From Xenorhabdus ehlersii (GTDB taxonomy: Bacteria > Pseudomonadota > Gammaproteobacteria > Enterobacterales > Enterobacteriaceae), in contig NZ_RAQI01000001.1 in NCBI RefSeq assembly GCF_003610465.1, forward strand, positions 372,001 through 436,000: a DNA stretch of 64,000 bases, read 5' to 3'. Shown here one piece after another: positions 54,061 to 64,000 of the stretch. The notes beneath the pieces were generated by a model, which saw nothing but the letters and a program-made list of their open reading frames with translations, was not told where the DNA came from and made no database searches. The stretch's first letter is position 1. The number at the start of each line of letters is the position of its first letter. The position numbers were made by a program, and so were the translations under genes.

Positions 54061-54993
54061 TTACTTTACCTGTCGTGCGCCTGCGAGATCCAGACGGCAA
54101 ATGTGTACAAAGCCTTCATCATTCTGTACGTAATGTTGTTGCAGCCAGTGTGCAACCTCTTCTGCTACAGCTTTTTTATTACAAATTGCAAAAAGTGTTG
54201 GGCCAGAACCGGAAATGCCGCACGCCAGTGCCCCTAATTTTTTGACTGCATCGCGTGCATTGGCAAATCCCGGTAAGAGTTGTGTGCGATAAGGTTCTGC
54301 CACAACATCTTGCATTAATTTGGCAGCCAGTTCTGATTGCTGGGTATGGCAGGCATGGATAAAACCAGCAAAGTGACGTCCATGCTCAATGATGTCCTTA
54401 CGGGCATAGTGATTGGGCAGGATTGCACGGGCTTCCGCTGTCGATACTTTGATGCCAGGATAAGCCATTACCCATAGCCAATCATCAAATGTGGGAACAG
54501 GCAGACAGGAGGTATCTTCCTGAGATAATATCAATTGCAATCCTCCCAAATAGCAGGGAGCGACATTATCATAATGAACACCACCGGAAATGCGCCCTTC
54601 TAATTCTCCCATCATGCCCAGCAACTGGTGTTGGTTAAATGGTCGGCCTGCATGTTCATTCAATGCCACTAAACCGGCGACGACAGAGCAGGCACTGGAG
54701 CCTAATCCTGAACCGATCGGCATATTTTTCTCTAATGTCATGGCAACGGGCAGTTCTTTTCCCAGTTGTTGACAAAAAAGCTGCCAGCATTGGTAGACAA
54801 TGTTTTGTTTGGGATCGGCAGGTAATTTGCCAACAAATCGCCCTTTATTATTCAGGCTGAAACTTTCAGCTTCACTTACGGAGACACAATCTCCAAGTAA
54901 CGAGCCATCAATGGGAGAAACTGCTGCGCCAAGCACATCAAATCCGACGCCAACGTTCCCGATAGAGGCAGGCGCATAAACCCTGATAACCAT
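54061..54993 (-). CDS. thrB: Homoserine kinase
   Basis: GHMP kinase phosphorylating homoserine. It is 310 residues from the ATG at 54993 (E. coli 310). ATP-binding loop [19 protein letters not shown] at about 85-103 and the C-terminal [13 protein letters not shown]. Its start codon shares one base with the thrA stop (TAATG), typical translational coupling. Confidence 0.98.
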   Translation of the reverse strand: MVIRVYAPASIGNVGVGFDVLGAAVSPIDGSLLGDCVSVSEAESFSLNNKGRFVGKLPADPKQNIVYQCWQLFCQQLGKELPVAMTLEKNMPIGSGLGSSACSVVAGLVALNEHAGRPFNQHQLLGMMGELEGRISGGVHYDNVAPCYLGGLQLILSQEDTSCLPVPTFDDWLWVMAYPGIKVSTAEARAILPNHYARKDIIEHGRHFAGFIHACHTQQSELAAKLMQDVVAEPYRTQLLPGFANARDAVKKLGALACGISGSGPTLFAICNKKAVAEEVAHWLQQHYVQNDEGFVHICRLDLAGARQVK

Positions 54994-57467
54994 TAAACCC
55001 CCAATTTCCATGACAGAGTGCGTAATATATCAGCAAAAACGCCGGCTGCCGTTACATCATTTCCTGCGCCATAACCACGTAATACCAGCGGAATGGGTTG
55101 ATAATAACGGGTGTAGAAAGCCAGAGCGTTTTCGCCATTTTTGACTTTATAAAGTGGATCGTTGCCATCAACAGAGACAATTTTCACTGTACAACGGCCT
55201 TGCTCAATTAAGCCAACATAACGCAAGACTTTCCCTTGTTCTGCGGCTTGTTCCGCACGTTGGCTAAATTCCTGATCCAGTTGCGATAAACGTTGCAGGA
55301 AACTGTCAACTTCGCCACTGGCGTCGAACGATATGGGTAAAACGGGTTCGACATGAATATCTTCCAGTTCCAGTTCATAACCTGCCTCACGCGCTAAAAT
55401 CAGCAGCTTTCGGGCAACATCCATGCCAGAGAGATCATCGCGTGGATCGGGTTCAGTAAAGCCTTTCTCTTTGGCGAGCATGGTTGCTTGTGACAGCGTC
55501 ATACCTTCATCCAGCATACCGAAAATATAGGATAGAGAACCCGACAGGATGCCACTGAACTGCACTAGTTCATCACCGGCATTAAGCAGATTTTGTAAGT
55601 TTTCGATAACAGGCAATCCAGCCCCTACGTTAGTGTCATACAGGAACTTACGTTTCGATTTTTCTGCGGCCTGACGGATTTGGCGATAATAAGCCATTGA
55701 TAAAGTATTGGCTTTTTTATTTGGTGTGACAACGTTAAAGCCATCGCTGAGGAAGCTCGCATACTGTTCCGCAATCGACTGATTGGAAGTACAGTCCACA
55801 ATGACTGGATTCAGGAGATGGTACTCTTTTTCAAGGCGGATCAGACGACTCAAGCTAAAAGGCTCAGTTGCTTCTGAGAGTGCTTGCTGCCAGTTATCCA
55901 GACAGATACCTTGCGCATCAGTCAATAAAGCACGGGAATTGGCAATACCACAGACGCGCAAATCGATATGTTTCTGTTTGAGCCAGGTTTGCTGACGACG
56001 TATTTGCTCGATCAACGCACTGCCTACACCACCTACACCGACAACAAAGACCTCAACAACTTGAGCGGTGTTAAACAGCATTTGATGGCAGAGACGAACA
56101 GCCGTAGTCGCGGCATCATTTTCAATGACGGCGGAAATGGAACGTTCGGAAGAACCTTGCGCAATGGCAATGATGTTGATATTGGCGCGTGTTAATGCGG
56201 AGAAAAAGCGGGCAGAAGTCCCCGGCTGAGTACGCATACCATCGCCAACGACAGAAATAATGGCAAGATTATCGATCACGTCAATGGGATCAAGCACACC
56301 ATCTTTCAGCTCCAGATAAAATTCTTCTGTCAGTGCCTTCTGTGCTTTTGTCGATTCTTTTTGTGGTACACAGAAGCTGATGCTGTATTCTGACGAGGAC
56401 TGCGTGATTAACACAACGGAAATACCTTTGCGTGACATGACGGAAAAGATCCGTGCTGCCATCCCGACCATACCTTTCATGCCAAGGCCGGAAACGTTGA
56501 ACATTGCCATATGATCCAGATTGGTAATGCCCTTAATCGGCATGTTCTGGTCTTTTTGCCCATCATCAATGAGCGCATCGCCAATAAACGTACCCGGTGC
56601 ATCGGGATTAGCCGTATTTTTTATCAGGCAAGGAATTTGAAACTGGGCAATCGGGGCGATAGTACGAGGATGAAGGACTTTCGCACCGAAATAAGACAAT
56701 TCCATCGCTTCTTGATATGACAGGCTTTTCAGCAAGCGTGCATCTTTCACCGCTCTTGGATCACAAGTATAAACACCGTCTACATCCGTCCAGATTTCAC
56801 AACAATCTGCACGCAGGCATGCTGCCAATACTGCGGCTGAATAGTCAGAGCCGTTGCGTCCCAACACAACCAATTCGCCATTTTCATTGCCCGCAGTGAA
56901 ACCAGCCATCAGGATGATGTGGTCAGCAGGAATGTTAAGTGCCGCAATGCGTTTGGAAGATTCATGGATATCGACGGTGGATTCGAGACAATGCCCATGC
57001 GCCAAAAGGTTTTTGACCGGATCAATGACAGTCACTTTATGACCACGAGCTTGTAGCACGGATTCCATGATGGCAATCGACAGTTTTTCACCACGACAGA
57101 TCAGAGATGCATTAATGCTGTCTGGGCATTGTTTTAACAAAGAAATGCCGTGCAGAGTCTGTTTAAGGCTGGCAAGCTCACGCTCTACTAGCCCTTTCAG
57201 GCGTTCATAATCAAACCCTGGTTGTTGTTCTTTCAATCCTGACAGCAAATCAGCAAAGATTTGGGTAGCATCGCTCATATTGGAAACAATATCTTGCCCA
57301 GCAACCGTTTTTTCGATCATCGCCACCAGATGGTTTGTGATTTTTGCTGGTGCAGAAAGTACTAAGGCAACTTGTCCAAGGGATAACTCATTCTCGGCGA
57401 TATCTGCAACACTCAGTACACGCTGGTGATTCGCAACTGAGGTTCCGCCAAATTTCAATACTCGCAT
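54993..57467 (-). CDS. thrA: Bifunctional aspartokinase I / homoserine dehydrogenase I
   Basis: 824 residues. N-terminal aspartate kinase ([17 protein letters not shown]), two central ACT regulatory domains for threonine feedback (about 315-460), and C-terminal homoserine dehydrogenase with the NAD(P) motif [16 protein letters not shown] at about 465-480 and [18 protein letters not shown]. First structural gene of thrABC behind the thrL attenuator. Confidence 0.98.
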   Translation of the reverse strand: MRVLKFGGTSVANHQRVLSVADIAENELSLGQVALVLSAPAKITNHLVAMIEKTVAGQDIVSNMSDATQIFADLLSGLKEQQPGFDYERLKGLVERELASLKQTLHGISLLKQCPDSINASLICRGEKLSIAIMESVLQARGHKVTVIDPVKNLLAHGHCLESTVDIHESSKRIAALNIPADHIILMAGFTAGNENGELVVLGRNGSDYSAAVLAACLRADCCEIWTDVDGVYTCDPRAVKDARLLKSLSYQEAMELSYFGAKVLHPRTIAPIAQFQIPCLIKNTANPDAPGTFIGDALIDDGQKDQNMPIKGITNLDHMAMFNVSGLGMKGMVGMAARIFSVMSRKGISVVLITQSSSEYSISFCVPQKESTKAQKALTEEFYLELKDGVLDPIDVIDNLAIISVVGDGMRTQPGTSARFFSALTRANINIIAIAQGSSERSISAVIENDAATTAVRLCHQMLFNTAQVVEVFVVGVGGVGSALIEQIRRQQTWLKQKHIDLRVCGIANSRALLTDAQGICLDNWQQALSEATEPFSLSRLIRLEKEYHLLNPVIVDCTSNQSIAEQYASFLSDGFNVVTPNKKANTLSMAYYRQIRQAAEKSKRKFLYDTNVGAGLPVIENLQNLLNAGDELVQFSGILSGSLSYIFGMLDEGMTLSQATMLAKEKGFTEPDPRDDLSGMDVARKLLILAREAGYELELEDIHVEPVLPISFDASGEVDSFLQRLSQLDQEFSQRAEQAAEQGKVLRYVGLIEQGRCTVKIVSVDGNDPLYKVKNGENALAFYTRYYQPIPLVLRGYGAGNDVTAAGVFADILRTLSWKLGV

Positions 57468-57492
57468 TAACGTTCTTCTCCTGATTTCTGTC

Positions 57493-57527
57493 CAAAAAAA
57501 AGCCCGTATCTTGTGGGATACGGGCTC
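57493..57527 (-). terminator. thr operon attenuator
   Basis: Stem AGCCCGTATC / GATACGGGCT followed on the minus strand by eight T residues (57494-57501 as A on the plus strand). It lies between the thrL stop and thrA, as in the classical thr attenuator. Confidence 0.95.
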
Positions 57528-57549
57528 AATGTTGTTTTATGTGTATACG

Positions 57550-57627
57550 TCAGCCCGCACCGTAACTCATGGTTCCGGTGGTAATCGTGGTTGTAGTAAT
57601 GGTTATAGTGGTGTTTGCAAGAACCAT
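57550..57627 (-). CDS. thrL: thr operon leader peptide
   Basis: A 25-codon frame on the minus strand, too short for usual gene calls, beginning MVLANTTI and ending TMSYGAG. Ten of its residues are Thr and three Ile, mostly consecutive (ITITTTTITTGT), the regulatory codons of the thr attenuator. Translation of this run would couple charged Thr- and Ile-tRNA levels to termination at the hairpin 22 bases downstream. Placed exactly upstream of thrA. Confidence 0.93.
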   Translation of the reverse strand: MVLANTTITITTTTITTGTMSYGAG

Positions 57628-58315
57628 TTTTTTCGGGCTGATGTGGTGCATAGTTTCCTGTCTGTCTTTTTAATTCGTTTGACCCCCTATTGGTTAAATT
57701 AAATTGTGGTCAATGTCAAATATTTTTTATGGTGAAAGAAGAAAAAAACGTCATTTTCCGTATCGAAATTATTCAAAATATAACCCAAATGACAAATCAT
57801 TATTTGGTTAGTCAGCTTATTTAATAGCATTTAATTTTACAAAAAACATATTTTGTAATTATTTTGTCTTTATGATAAAAACGTGTCATCTGGATATTTC
57901 AGTGTCGAGCGAATCTCTCTTCAAGTATTCACGACATTTCAACATCCATTAACATAACTTATTCAAGTTAATAACAAACAACCCAAATTAAAATTAACAA
58001 TTACAATTAATGTTAACGTGCTACAATTGATTTTGATATGTATCAACAAAAGTTAGTTTTTTTAGAAGGCAAATGCATTACTAGCTGTTATATTGCTGTT
58101 AATAGACTAATATAGAAGCCTCGTTTAAATCGGGTTTTTTCGGGTATGTACCCTCTAGGAAAGCGACGCTGGCTTTTAGCGTAAAACATATCAAAACATT
58201 TATTTCGGGCATAAGCTGGTTTTCTGTCATTCAGAACAAGATCAGCATATTTTCTTTTAATAATAACAGCTTGTGTCATACAGATTCTGTTTTTTAGCGA
58301 TTTTAGGTAGCAACC
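57628..58315. other. thrL-arcA divergent region
   Basis: 688 very AT-rich bases holding the divergent thr and arcA promoters. The long leader before arcA recalls the multi-promoter arcA region of E. coli. A weak minus-strand frame at 58088-58330 has no recognisable features and I do not count it as a gene. The trmJ-like gene found here in E. coli is absent. Confidence 0.5.
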
Positions 58316-59033
58316 ATGCAAACCCCGCACATTTTGATTGTTGAAGACGAAATTGTCACACGCAATACCCTTAAGAGTATTTTTGAGGCTGAAGGGTATG
58401 TTGTTTATGAAGCCAATGATGGTTCAGAAATGCACAACATTCTGTCAGATAACGATATCAATTTAGTCATTATGGATATCAATTTGCCAGGTAAAAATGG
58501 CTTACTGCTTGCCCGTGAATTACGTGAGCAGGCAAATGTTGCATTGATGTTCTTAACCGGCCGTGATAATGAAGTGGACAAAATTCTTGGTCTCGAAATC
58601 GGTGCTGATGATTATATAACTAAGCCATTTAACCCACGCGAACTAACCATCCGTGCTCGTAATTTGCTTTCGCGGACAATGAACCTGAGTCATCCAGGAG
58701 AAGAGCGTCGCCAAGTTGAAAGTTATAAGTTCAATGGATGGGAGCTGGATATCAATAGCCGCTCTTTGGTTAGCCCGATGGGAGATCATTACAAACTGCC
58801 GCGTAGTGAATTTCGTGCGATGCTCCATTTCTGTGAGAATCCAGGAAAAATCCAAACCCGTGCAGAATTGTTGAAAAAAAATGACGGGCCGTGAACTGAA
58901 ACCTCACGATCGTACGGTTGATGTAACTATTCGCCGTATTCGTAAACACTTCGAATCGACACCAGATACTCCAGAAATCATTGCGACCATCCACGGTGAA
59001 GGTTACCGTTTCTGTGGTGATTTAGAAGAATGA
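58316..59033 (+). pseudogene. arcA: ArcA response regulator, frame broken by one extra A
   Basis: Two-component regulator of aerobic/anaerobic metabolism. Receiver domain with Asp54 in VIMDINLPG and Lys in DDYITKPF; OmpR-type winged helix from about 135. The frame runs 192 codons to the TGA ending at 58894. At 58874-58881 lies a run of eight A (LLKKNDGP); with seven A it continues [19 protein letters not shown]...[12 protein letters not shown] to the TGA at 59031-59033, giving 238 residues as in E. coli. As written, the DNA-recognition helix is lost. A sequencing error, a real mutation or slippage at A8 are all possible; arcA is normally important. Confidence 0.9.
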
Positions 59034-59077
59034 TTGATACCTTTTTATAGGTATGTATTCTACATAGGATATCTGTC

Positions 59078-59117
59078 AAAAGCCCCGTATGTCTTATGAC
59101 ATCAGGGCTTTTCTTTT
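59078..59117 (+). terminator. Terminator of arcA
   Basis: Stem AAAAGCCC / GGGCTTTT with a T-rich tail, about 45 bases after the full-length arcA stop and before convergent creA. Confidence 0.85.
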
Positions 59118-59150
59118 AGTCGGTGCTTGCTTGCCTCAGTGATGAGTTAT

Positions 59151-59627
59151 TCACTCTTTCCACGGCATAATCGGTACAGCACTGATGGCATTTTTAGGGG
59201 AACCATCGATCACTTTGTCAGAATAAGTTAAATAAATTAGTGAATTACGATTTGGATCGTAGAAGCGTACAACCTGCAATTTTTTAAATACCAAAGAAGT
59301 GCGTTTTTGGAAGACGACGTGTCCTTTCTTGGCGGATTTTTTTATCTTATCTGCCAATTCGATCGGGCCAATTTGCTGACAGGATATGGCTGCATCAGAT
59401 GTATCTTCTGCCAATCCCAATCCTCCTTTGAGTCCTCCAGTTTTGGCTCTGCTCAGATAACAGGTGACATTTTTAACGTCAGGATCATCAAAGGCTTCTA
59501 TCACTATCTTGTTATCAGGGCCAAAAAGTTTGAACACTGTGTCAACAGAACCGATCTCTTCAGCATGCAACGCCGCAGGAGAAAAGAGTAAGGTAGCCGC
59601 TATCACTATTTTCTTCATTGTTGCCAT
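59151..59627 (-). CDS. creA: CreA family periplasmic protein
   Basis: 158 residues with a signal peptide cut after LHA (about 22). The mature part ([42 protein letters not shown]) is close to E. coli CreA, which precedes the CreBCD sensor system there. creB, creC and creD are not present in this window. Function unknown. The start may instead be the ATG three codons downstream (MKKIVI). Confidence 0.93.
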   Translation of the reverse strand: MATMKKIVIAATLLFSPAALHAEEIGSVDTVFKLFGPDNKIVIEAFDDPDVKNVTCYLSRAKTGGLKGGLGLAEDTSDAAISCQQIGPIELADKIKKSAKKGHVVFQKRTSLVFKKLQVVRFYDPNRNSLIYLTYSDKVIDGSPKNAISAVPIMPWKE

Positions 59628-60258
59628 ATATATAGTCCAATTGAATTAAATAAATACAGTGAAAATATCTATCATTCACATATAATGTAACGCAATAAAT
59701 TTAATTAAATCATTTCCAATGTGAATGTGTCTGTGATGGAAAATCAGGGCATTATAGCTGAATATGCACCCAAGACGAGTAAGTAATGGTCTTTAAAAAT
59801 TTATGCCATTGGAATTAGGTCAACATCCAGCACATCAGTAGTAGATATATTTTCTCTTATAATTCATATCATTGACTTATTTATCAAGACAATGCTTGAC
59901 ATATTACCGATTCTGCTATTAATTTATTCCAAGTGAAAACTTGTTTAATTCATTGAGGGTTTATTGATAACATCAATGTAACAATCAATATGCCTAATGG
60001 AAGCATCTTGGCATATTGTACCTAAAGAATAACTAACTAATAGTTATAGTAAACATTGGTAATCAATTACTGGGATAGGTGTACTGCAACAACACTCAGG
60101 GAAATTGTCATCTAGGTTTATTTGGGGAAAAGTATAGGTGTTGATTATTTATCAAACTACACAATATCTTTTTTAGGAAAAAACTTTTAGTTTTCAAACT
60201 AATAAGTTGTTTTACATTTATATGATTTTCTTTTTGTCTTAATGACTGAGGGAGATGT
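59628..60258. other. creA-rob divergent region
   Basis: 631 AT-rich bases with no gene and no RNA that I recognise. rob has a GGGAG ribosome site at about 60250. The length is unusual for two small divergent genes; a small RNA could hide here but nothing specific supports one. Confidence 0.4.
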
Positions 60259-61140
60259 ATGGATCAAACCAACATCATTCGAGACTTGCTGCATTGGGTG
60301 GATAATAATCTGGATCGTCCATTGTCTCTTGATAACGTTGCAGCAAAAGCAGGTTACTCCAAATGGCACTTGCAGCGCATGTTCAAGGAGGTAACAGGCC
60401 AGGCAATAGGTTCTTATATCCGTGCGAGAAGATTATCCAGAGCCGCCGTTGCATTACGTTTAACCAGCCGTCCTATCTTGGACATTGCCTTGCAATATCG
60501 CTTTGATTCTCAACAAACTTTCACAAGAGCTTTCAAAAAACAGTTTGACCGAACGCCAGCAGCCTATCGTCGCAGCGAAGAGTGGTGCGCAAAAGGAATA
60601 TGTCCTCCTATCTTGCTGGATAACAAACCTTTGCCAGAGCACAAATTTGTCACGTTGGAAGAGAAGTCACTTATCGGTACTGAGCACACTTGCAGTTACA
60701 CGCTTGAGCAGTGGTCAGAAGATTGCAAGAATATGCGTCATGAGTTTTGGATTAACTATCTACAAGATGCGGAAATATTACCACCGAGACTTTATGGACT
60801 ACACCATACGACCCCTTGTATGGAAAGTGAAGATGAACAGACAGTGTTCTATACCACAGCCATAGAACCAGAATATGCTACCTTTGATACCAAAGATAGC
60901 CGTCCAGTCGCCTTGCCGAGTGGAGATTATATTTCATTCAGTTATTTTGGTGATAAAGAGCAGTTACAAGAGTTTCTCTTTACCGTTTATGGTGTCTGTT
61001 TGCCTACACTAAACATAACTCGCAGAAAGGGATACGATGTCGAGCGATATTACCTCACTAATCTTGAATGGAAAAATCTTGGGGATGAGACACAAAATCA
61101 TGTTGTGGAATTTGAGTATCTCATCCCAATTGAACGTTAA
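60259..61140 (+). CDS. rob: Right oriGamma-binding protein Rob, AraC family
   Basis: 293-residue transcription factor. N-terminal AraC-type DNA-binding domain (about 8-106) with two helix-turn-helices, KAGYSKWHLQRMFKEVTG and ALQYRFDSQQTFTRAFKKQF, and the C-terminal GyrI-like ligand domain (about 120-290) that distinguishes Rob from MarA and SoxS. Activates stress and multidrug-resistance genes on binding bile salts or dipyridyl in E. coli. Its end overlaps the convergent gpmB by four bases. Confidence 0.97.
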   Translation: MDQTNIIRDLLHWVDNNLDRPLSLDNVAAKAGYSKWHLQRMFKEVTGQAIGSYIRARRLSRAAVALRLTSRPILDIALQYRFDSQQTFTRAFKKQFDRTPAAYRRSEEWCAKGICPPILLDNKPLPEHKFVTLEEKSLIGTEHTCSYTLEQWSEDCKNMRHEFWINYLQDAEILPPRLYGLHHTTPCMESEDEQTVFYTTAIEPEYATFDTKDSRPVALPSGDYISFSYFGDKEQLQEFLFTVYGVCLPTLNITRRKGYDVERYYLTNLEWKNLGDETQNHVVEFEYLIPIER

Positions 61141-61784
61141 CCTTGTAATTCATCCAAGGCGGGCATATCCAGATGAGTGATATCGCCCGTTGTTTCAACT
61201 ATCCAACCTGGGGCCAGCCACGGGCTATCCTGATAATCCACCCGTGAGATGGAACAGTTTCTCAACCGTAGGCGGCGTTCTGAGTTAGCGGGAAGGCCCA
61301 GAATAGAGCAGATCAAACCGACGAGTGCTATTCCATGACTGACCAAAAGTGGACGGCTACCCGTAGGCAGGTTAAGGCAATTTTCCAGTGCGGCCCGCAT
61401 ACGGGTAGATACTTCATGCATCGATTCACCTTCTGGGATCCGTCCATTTGGTGTACCATCAACAAGACTTTTACGCCAAGATTCTTCTTCTGGTGTGAGG
61501 GAAGTTAGTTCGCGATTTTCCAGAACGCCCATATTTAACTCTCGCAGGCGTGGTTCCAGTATGACGTCACAGCCACAGGCTCTCGCGATGATTTCTGCTG
61601 TTTGGCGTGTCCGACCAAGGTCACTGGTGATAACATGGGTAATGTTTTCTGATTTAATTCTCTGCGCGACCAAGTGAGCTTGGCGCTGACCCGTTTCAGT
61701 CAAAGGACTGTCAGATTGCCCCTGAATACGACGAGCCACATTCCATTCGGTTTCGCCATGACGAACAAGATAGACCTGTAACAT
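61137..61784 (-). CDS. gpmB: Phosphoglycerate mutase-like phosphatase GpmB
   Basis: 215 residues (E. coli 215), histidine phosphatase superfamily: phospho-His in YLVRHGETEWN at the start, second His in LLVSHGIALVG. Called a phosphoglycerate mutase, but family members act mainly as phosphatases. Located between rob and yjjX as in E. coli, convergent with rob. Confidence 0.95.
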   Translation of the reverse strand: MLQVYLVRHGETEWNVARRIQGQSDSPLTETGQRQAHLVAQRIKSENITHVITSDLGRTRQTAEIIARACGCDVILEPRLRELNMGVLENRELTSLTPEEESWRKSLVDGTPNGRIPEGESMHEVSTRMRAALENCLNLPTGSRPLLVSHGIALVGLICSILGLPANSERRLRLRNCSISRVDYQDSPWLAPGWIVETTGDITHLDMPALDELQG

Positions 61785-61838
61785 AGTTATTTTCCGTTAT
61801 ACTGCATCATGAAATAATTCAAAGGATAATTTATTTAT

Positions 61839-62366
61839 ATGTACCACGTTATTGCAGCAACAACTAACCCTGCGAAGATAAAAGCGATTAGCCTTGCATT
61901 CGATGATGTTTTTGGCCCAGGCACTTACCACATAGAAGATGTTAATGTAGACAGTAGCGTACCTCAACAACCCATTGGTAATACTGAGACTCGTACAGGT
62001 GCTCGTCATCGAGTTATGGCTGCTCGCCAGGTCCGGCCTGAAGCTGATTTCTGGGTTGGAGTTGAAGCAGGAATTGAAGATGATATGACGTTTGCCTGGA
62101 TGGTCGTTGAACATAAACAAATTCGGGGAGAATCGCGTTCTGCTAGCCTGATGTTGCCAGAAAAAGTTCTGGAAGGCATTCGTAAAGGACGCGAACTTGG
62201 CCATGAAATGGCGGATGTCACTGGCGTCGATAATATCAAGCAGAAAGGTGGTGCGATTGGCTTTTTTACCAATGGTATTCTGACGCGTACCAGCGTTTAT
62301 CATCAAGCTCTGATACTGGCTCTGGTGCCTATTCATCATGAAATTTACAAAGAGTCGAATAACTAA
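61839..62366 (+). CDS. yjjX: Inosine/xanthosine triphosphatase
   Basis: House-cleaning NTPase that hydrolyses ITP and XTP to keep them out of nucleic acids; 175 residues. Motifs: [35 protein letters not shown] and [12 protein letters not shown], as in E. coli YjjX. Divergent from gpmB with 54 bases between, a shared short promoter region. Confidence 0.95.
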   Translation: MYHVIAATTNPAKIKAISLAFDDVFGPGTYHIEDVNVDSSVPQQPIGNTETRTGARHRVMAARQVRPEADFWVGVEAGIEDDMTFAWMVVEHKQIRGESRSASLMLPEKVLEGIRKGRELGHEMADVTGVDNIKQKGGAIGFFTNGILTRTSVYHQALILALVPIHHEIYKESNN

Positions 62367-62388
62367 TCTTAACGGTACATCGTTGTTT

Positions 62389-62411
62389 GGGGGCGCGATT
62401 GGACGGCCCCC
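62389..62411. terminator. GC-rich hairpin between yjjX and trpR
   Basis: GGGGGC / GCCCCC around an 11-base loop in the 83-base gap between convergent genes. The stem is short and lacks a good T-run, so termination is plausible rather than certain. Confidence 0.5.
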
Positions 62412-62449
62412 GCTGCATTATCTAATTTGTTATTTTATCGTGGTTATTG

Positions 62450-62773
62450 TCAATCAGTTATTAACTGATTTTCCAGCCATTTCTTAACATGAGCCGGTGC
62501 GTTCTTTAAGCTATTGGAACCACGTGTAATTGTCGCAATACCAACGCCTAGCTCATTTTTCAGTTCGCGCTGGTTCATTTGACCACGCATCAATTCCTGA
62601 ATAATCCGAACCCGAGTTGATAAAGCGGTACGTTCATCGGGAGTCAATAATAGCTGCAAAATAGAATGTTGCAAATTTTGTTCAAATGCTATTTTTAACA
62701 ACTCAACAAAAGTGAGCCAGTCATCACCATCTTCCGGGGAAAGCGCCGGATCAATCAAATGATTTTGTGCCAT
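62450..62773 (-). CDS. trpR: Trp operon repressor
   Basis: 107-residue tryptophan-dependent repressor (E. coli 108). All-helical fold with the helix-turn-helix NQRELKNELGVGIATITRGSN at about 68-88 and the tryptophan-binding RTALSTRVRII. The operator for autoregulation lies 12 bases upstream of the start. Confidence 0.97.
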   Translation of the reverse strand: MAQNHLIDPALSPEDGDDWLTFVELLKIAFEQNLQHSILQLLLTPDERTALSTRVRIIQELMRGQMNQRELKNELGVGIATITRGSNSLKNAPAHVKKWLENQLITD

Positions 62774-62784
62774 AATTAACCGCC

Positions 62785-62802
62785 ATACTATTCAACTAGT
62801 AC
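62785..62802 (-). promoter_or_regulatory. Trp operator upstream of trpR
   Basis: Minus-strand GTACTAGTTGAATAGTAT matches 15 of 18 positions of the palindromic TrpR operator GTACTAGTTAACTAGTAC. Position just before the trpR start fits the known autoregulation of this gene. Confidence 0.85.
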
Positions 62803-62827
62803 AGTAGCATATCATATTTATCTTAAA

Positions 62828-64000
62828 TTAATAACGTCTTTGCCATTCCGCATTTGTCAGCACATTGGGCATTTTCCCCATAAAATTATGGTAGAACATG
62901 TCGTAGGCAAGAACATTTTTGACATAAGAACGTGTTTCCGCAAAAGGAATGCTCTCAATAAAGGCGATGGGATCGATGTTCCCAGCGGTGTTAGCTAACC
63001 AACGCTCAACATTTGCAGGGCCGGCATTATAAGCGGCACTGGCAAGAATACGGTTATTGTCAAAACGCTGATAGACGGACTCCAGATAAGCGGTGCCAAT
63101 TTTAATATTCGTAATCGGGTTCATTAATTGATTGCTGCTGACATAACCCTGAATTTTCTCACTCTTCACGGTATGTTCGGCGGTTTTGGGCATGATCTGC
63201 ATTAATCCACTGGCTCCTTTGGAAGAACGGGCCTGTGGGTCCCAGGCACTTTCCTGACGGGCAATTGCCATTGCATAACTTTGTGAAATATTTTTATCTG
63301 ATGTGAAGTTTGCAAATTCGTTTTGCCACGCCATCGGGAAACGCTCTTCAAGGTGATCCCACATTTTTCCCGCAATGGTAGCTTGTACACTGAATGCGGG
63401 CCAGCGCTGCTCAAATGCATAACGAGCCAACTGTTCTTGTTTCACGCGATCTTGCGAAGAAACCAGGAGGAGCCATTCTGAGCGTGCCAAATTATCCATA
63501 TTCCAATACAGCAACTCCCGGATACGTTTAATTGCTGGCATATTGGCAATGGAACGATCGGGTCTCTCTGATTTATTGATGGTCAGAGGATAAGAAATAT
63601 GTAATTTCTGGGCGGCCACCATGGGATAAAAACCACGATGTTCGGTCAGTTTACGTAATATCGCGTTGCCTTCTGCGCTTTTCCTTTGATTGAGCAGAAT
63701 AATAGCTCTCCAATATTGCCACTCATCTTGTTGCAACGTTTTTTGCGGCAACAACGAAATCCATCTTTCAAGCCCAGAATGATCGCCATCCCTCAATGCT
63801 AAGCGAGCACGTCTCTCAATCAATTTGATAGAGTGTGAATCGTGAATGGTATCATCCCGCCATTTTGCCTGCTCTGGTGTAATGTCTCCCATCAATTGCC
63901 ATGCGACGATATCTTTTAATTGTTGTCGTTCGGCGTCATTCATCTTTTGAGAGCGGACAAGTGTAGGGATGCTTACTCTGGCAAGTTCAGCATTTATGCG
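62828..64000 (-). CDS. slt: Soluble lytic murein transglycosylase, C-terminal part
   Basis: Periplasmic exo-acting lytic transglycosylase producing 1,6-anhydromuropeptides. The frame is open to the window edge, so only the last 390 of about 640 residues are here: part of the superhelical U domain, the linker L domain, and the catalytic C domain with the catalytic Glu in ARQESAWDPQARSSKGASGLMQ and the motif AAYNAGPANVERW. The ATG at 63943 is internal. Upstream of trpR as in E. coli. Confidence 0.96.
   Translation of the reverse strand, partial: RINAELARVSIPTLVRSQKMNDAERQQLKDIVAWQLMGDITPEQAKWRDDTIHDSHSIKLIERRARLALRDGDHSGLERWISLLPQKTLQQDEWQYWRAIILLNQRKSAEGNAILRKLTEHRGFYPMVAAQKLHISYPLTINKSERPDRSIANMPAIKRIRELLYWNMDNLARSEWLLLVSSQDRVKQEQLARYAFEQRWPAFSVQATIAGKMWDHLEERFPMAWQNEFANFTSDKNISQSYAMAIARQESAWDPQARSSKGASGLMQIMPKTAEHTVKSEKIQGYVSSNQLMNPITNIKIGTAYLESVYQRFDNNRILASAAYNAGPANVERWLANTAGNIDPIAFIESIPFAETRSYVKNVLAYDMFYHNFMGKMPNVLTNAEWQRRY

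Noticed and set aside
58088..58330. 80-codon minus-strand frame upstream of arcA
   Set aside because: Basic, low-information composition, no homologue recalled, and it covers the arcA promoter region and start codon.

Overview
The window is chromosomal DNA of an enteric bacterium of the Morganellaceae, most probably a Xenorhabdus. Three things point there: the housekeeping genes are close to Escherichia coli sequences but AT-richer; a six-gene fimbrial operon matches the mrx (MR/P-type) layout of Xenorhabdus; and a cluster with the gene set for dithiolopyrrolone antibiotics (the holomycin/xenorhabdin family) is present. The backbone follows the E. coli map on both sides of the thr operon: slt-trpR-yjjX-gpmB-rob-creA-arcA-thrLABC-yaaA-talB-mog-satP-dnaKJ-nhaAR-rpsT-ribF-ileS-lspA-fkpB-ispH-dapB-carAB, and deoABD lies at the left end.

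Layout. 1-2340: end of deoA, then deoB and deoD (nucleoside salvage). 2341-9524: regulatory region and mrx-type fimbrial operon (pilin, usher, chaperone, minor pilin, tip adhesin, MrpJ-like regulator). 9621-14074: carAB behind tandem ArgR boxes, carA starting at TTG. 14461-21500: dapB, then ribF-ileS-lspA-fkpB-ispH. 21849-25588: rpsT, nhaR, nhaA and an EamA transporter. 25700-29773: dnaJ, dnaK (with a heat-shock promoter) and satP.

29846-47249 is accessory DNA inserted between satP and mog. It holds an MHS-type transporter, then an eight-gene minus-strand operon (31423-41305): a Cy-A-PCP peptide synthetase whose adenylation pocket reads as the exact cysteine code DLYNLSLIWK, a GMC oxidoreductase, a thioesterase, an acyl-CoA dehydrogenase, a YitH/HolE-type GNAT acyltransferase, a truncated globin, a metallophosphoesterase and an EpiD-like flavoprotein decarboxylase. 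Except for the metallophosphoesterase this is the holomycin gene set. A divergent thioredoxin gene faces it. Beyond lie a DUF2938 membrane protein divergent from an ArsR-rhodanese regulator, and a beta-glucoside PTS/6-phospho-beta-glucosidase operon preceded by a BglG-type antiterminator site.

47336-64000 returns to backbone: mog, a Fur-boxed TonB-dependent receptor (an insertion), talB, yaaA, thrC-thrB-thrA with the thrL leader and attenuator, arcA (one extra A in an A8 run breaks the frame), creA, rob, gpmB, yjjX, trpR with its operator, and slt cut by the window edge.

The synthetase operon would condense two cysteines, oxidise and decarboxylate them to a bicyclic dithiolopyrrolone and acylate the amine. 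The most unusual points are the decarboxylase lacking the EpiD catalytic histidine, the extra phosphoesterase, and the absence from the window of a HlmI-type dithiol oxidase while a thioredoxin gene is present.
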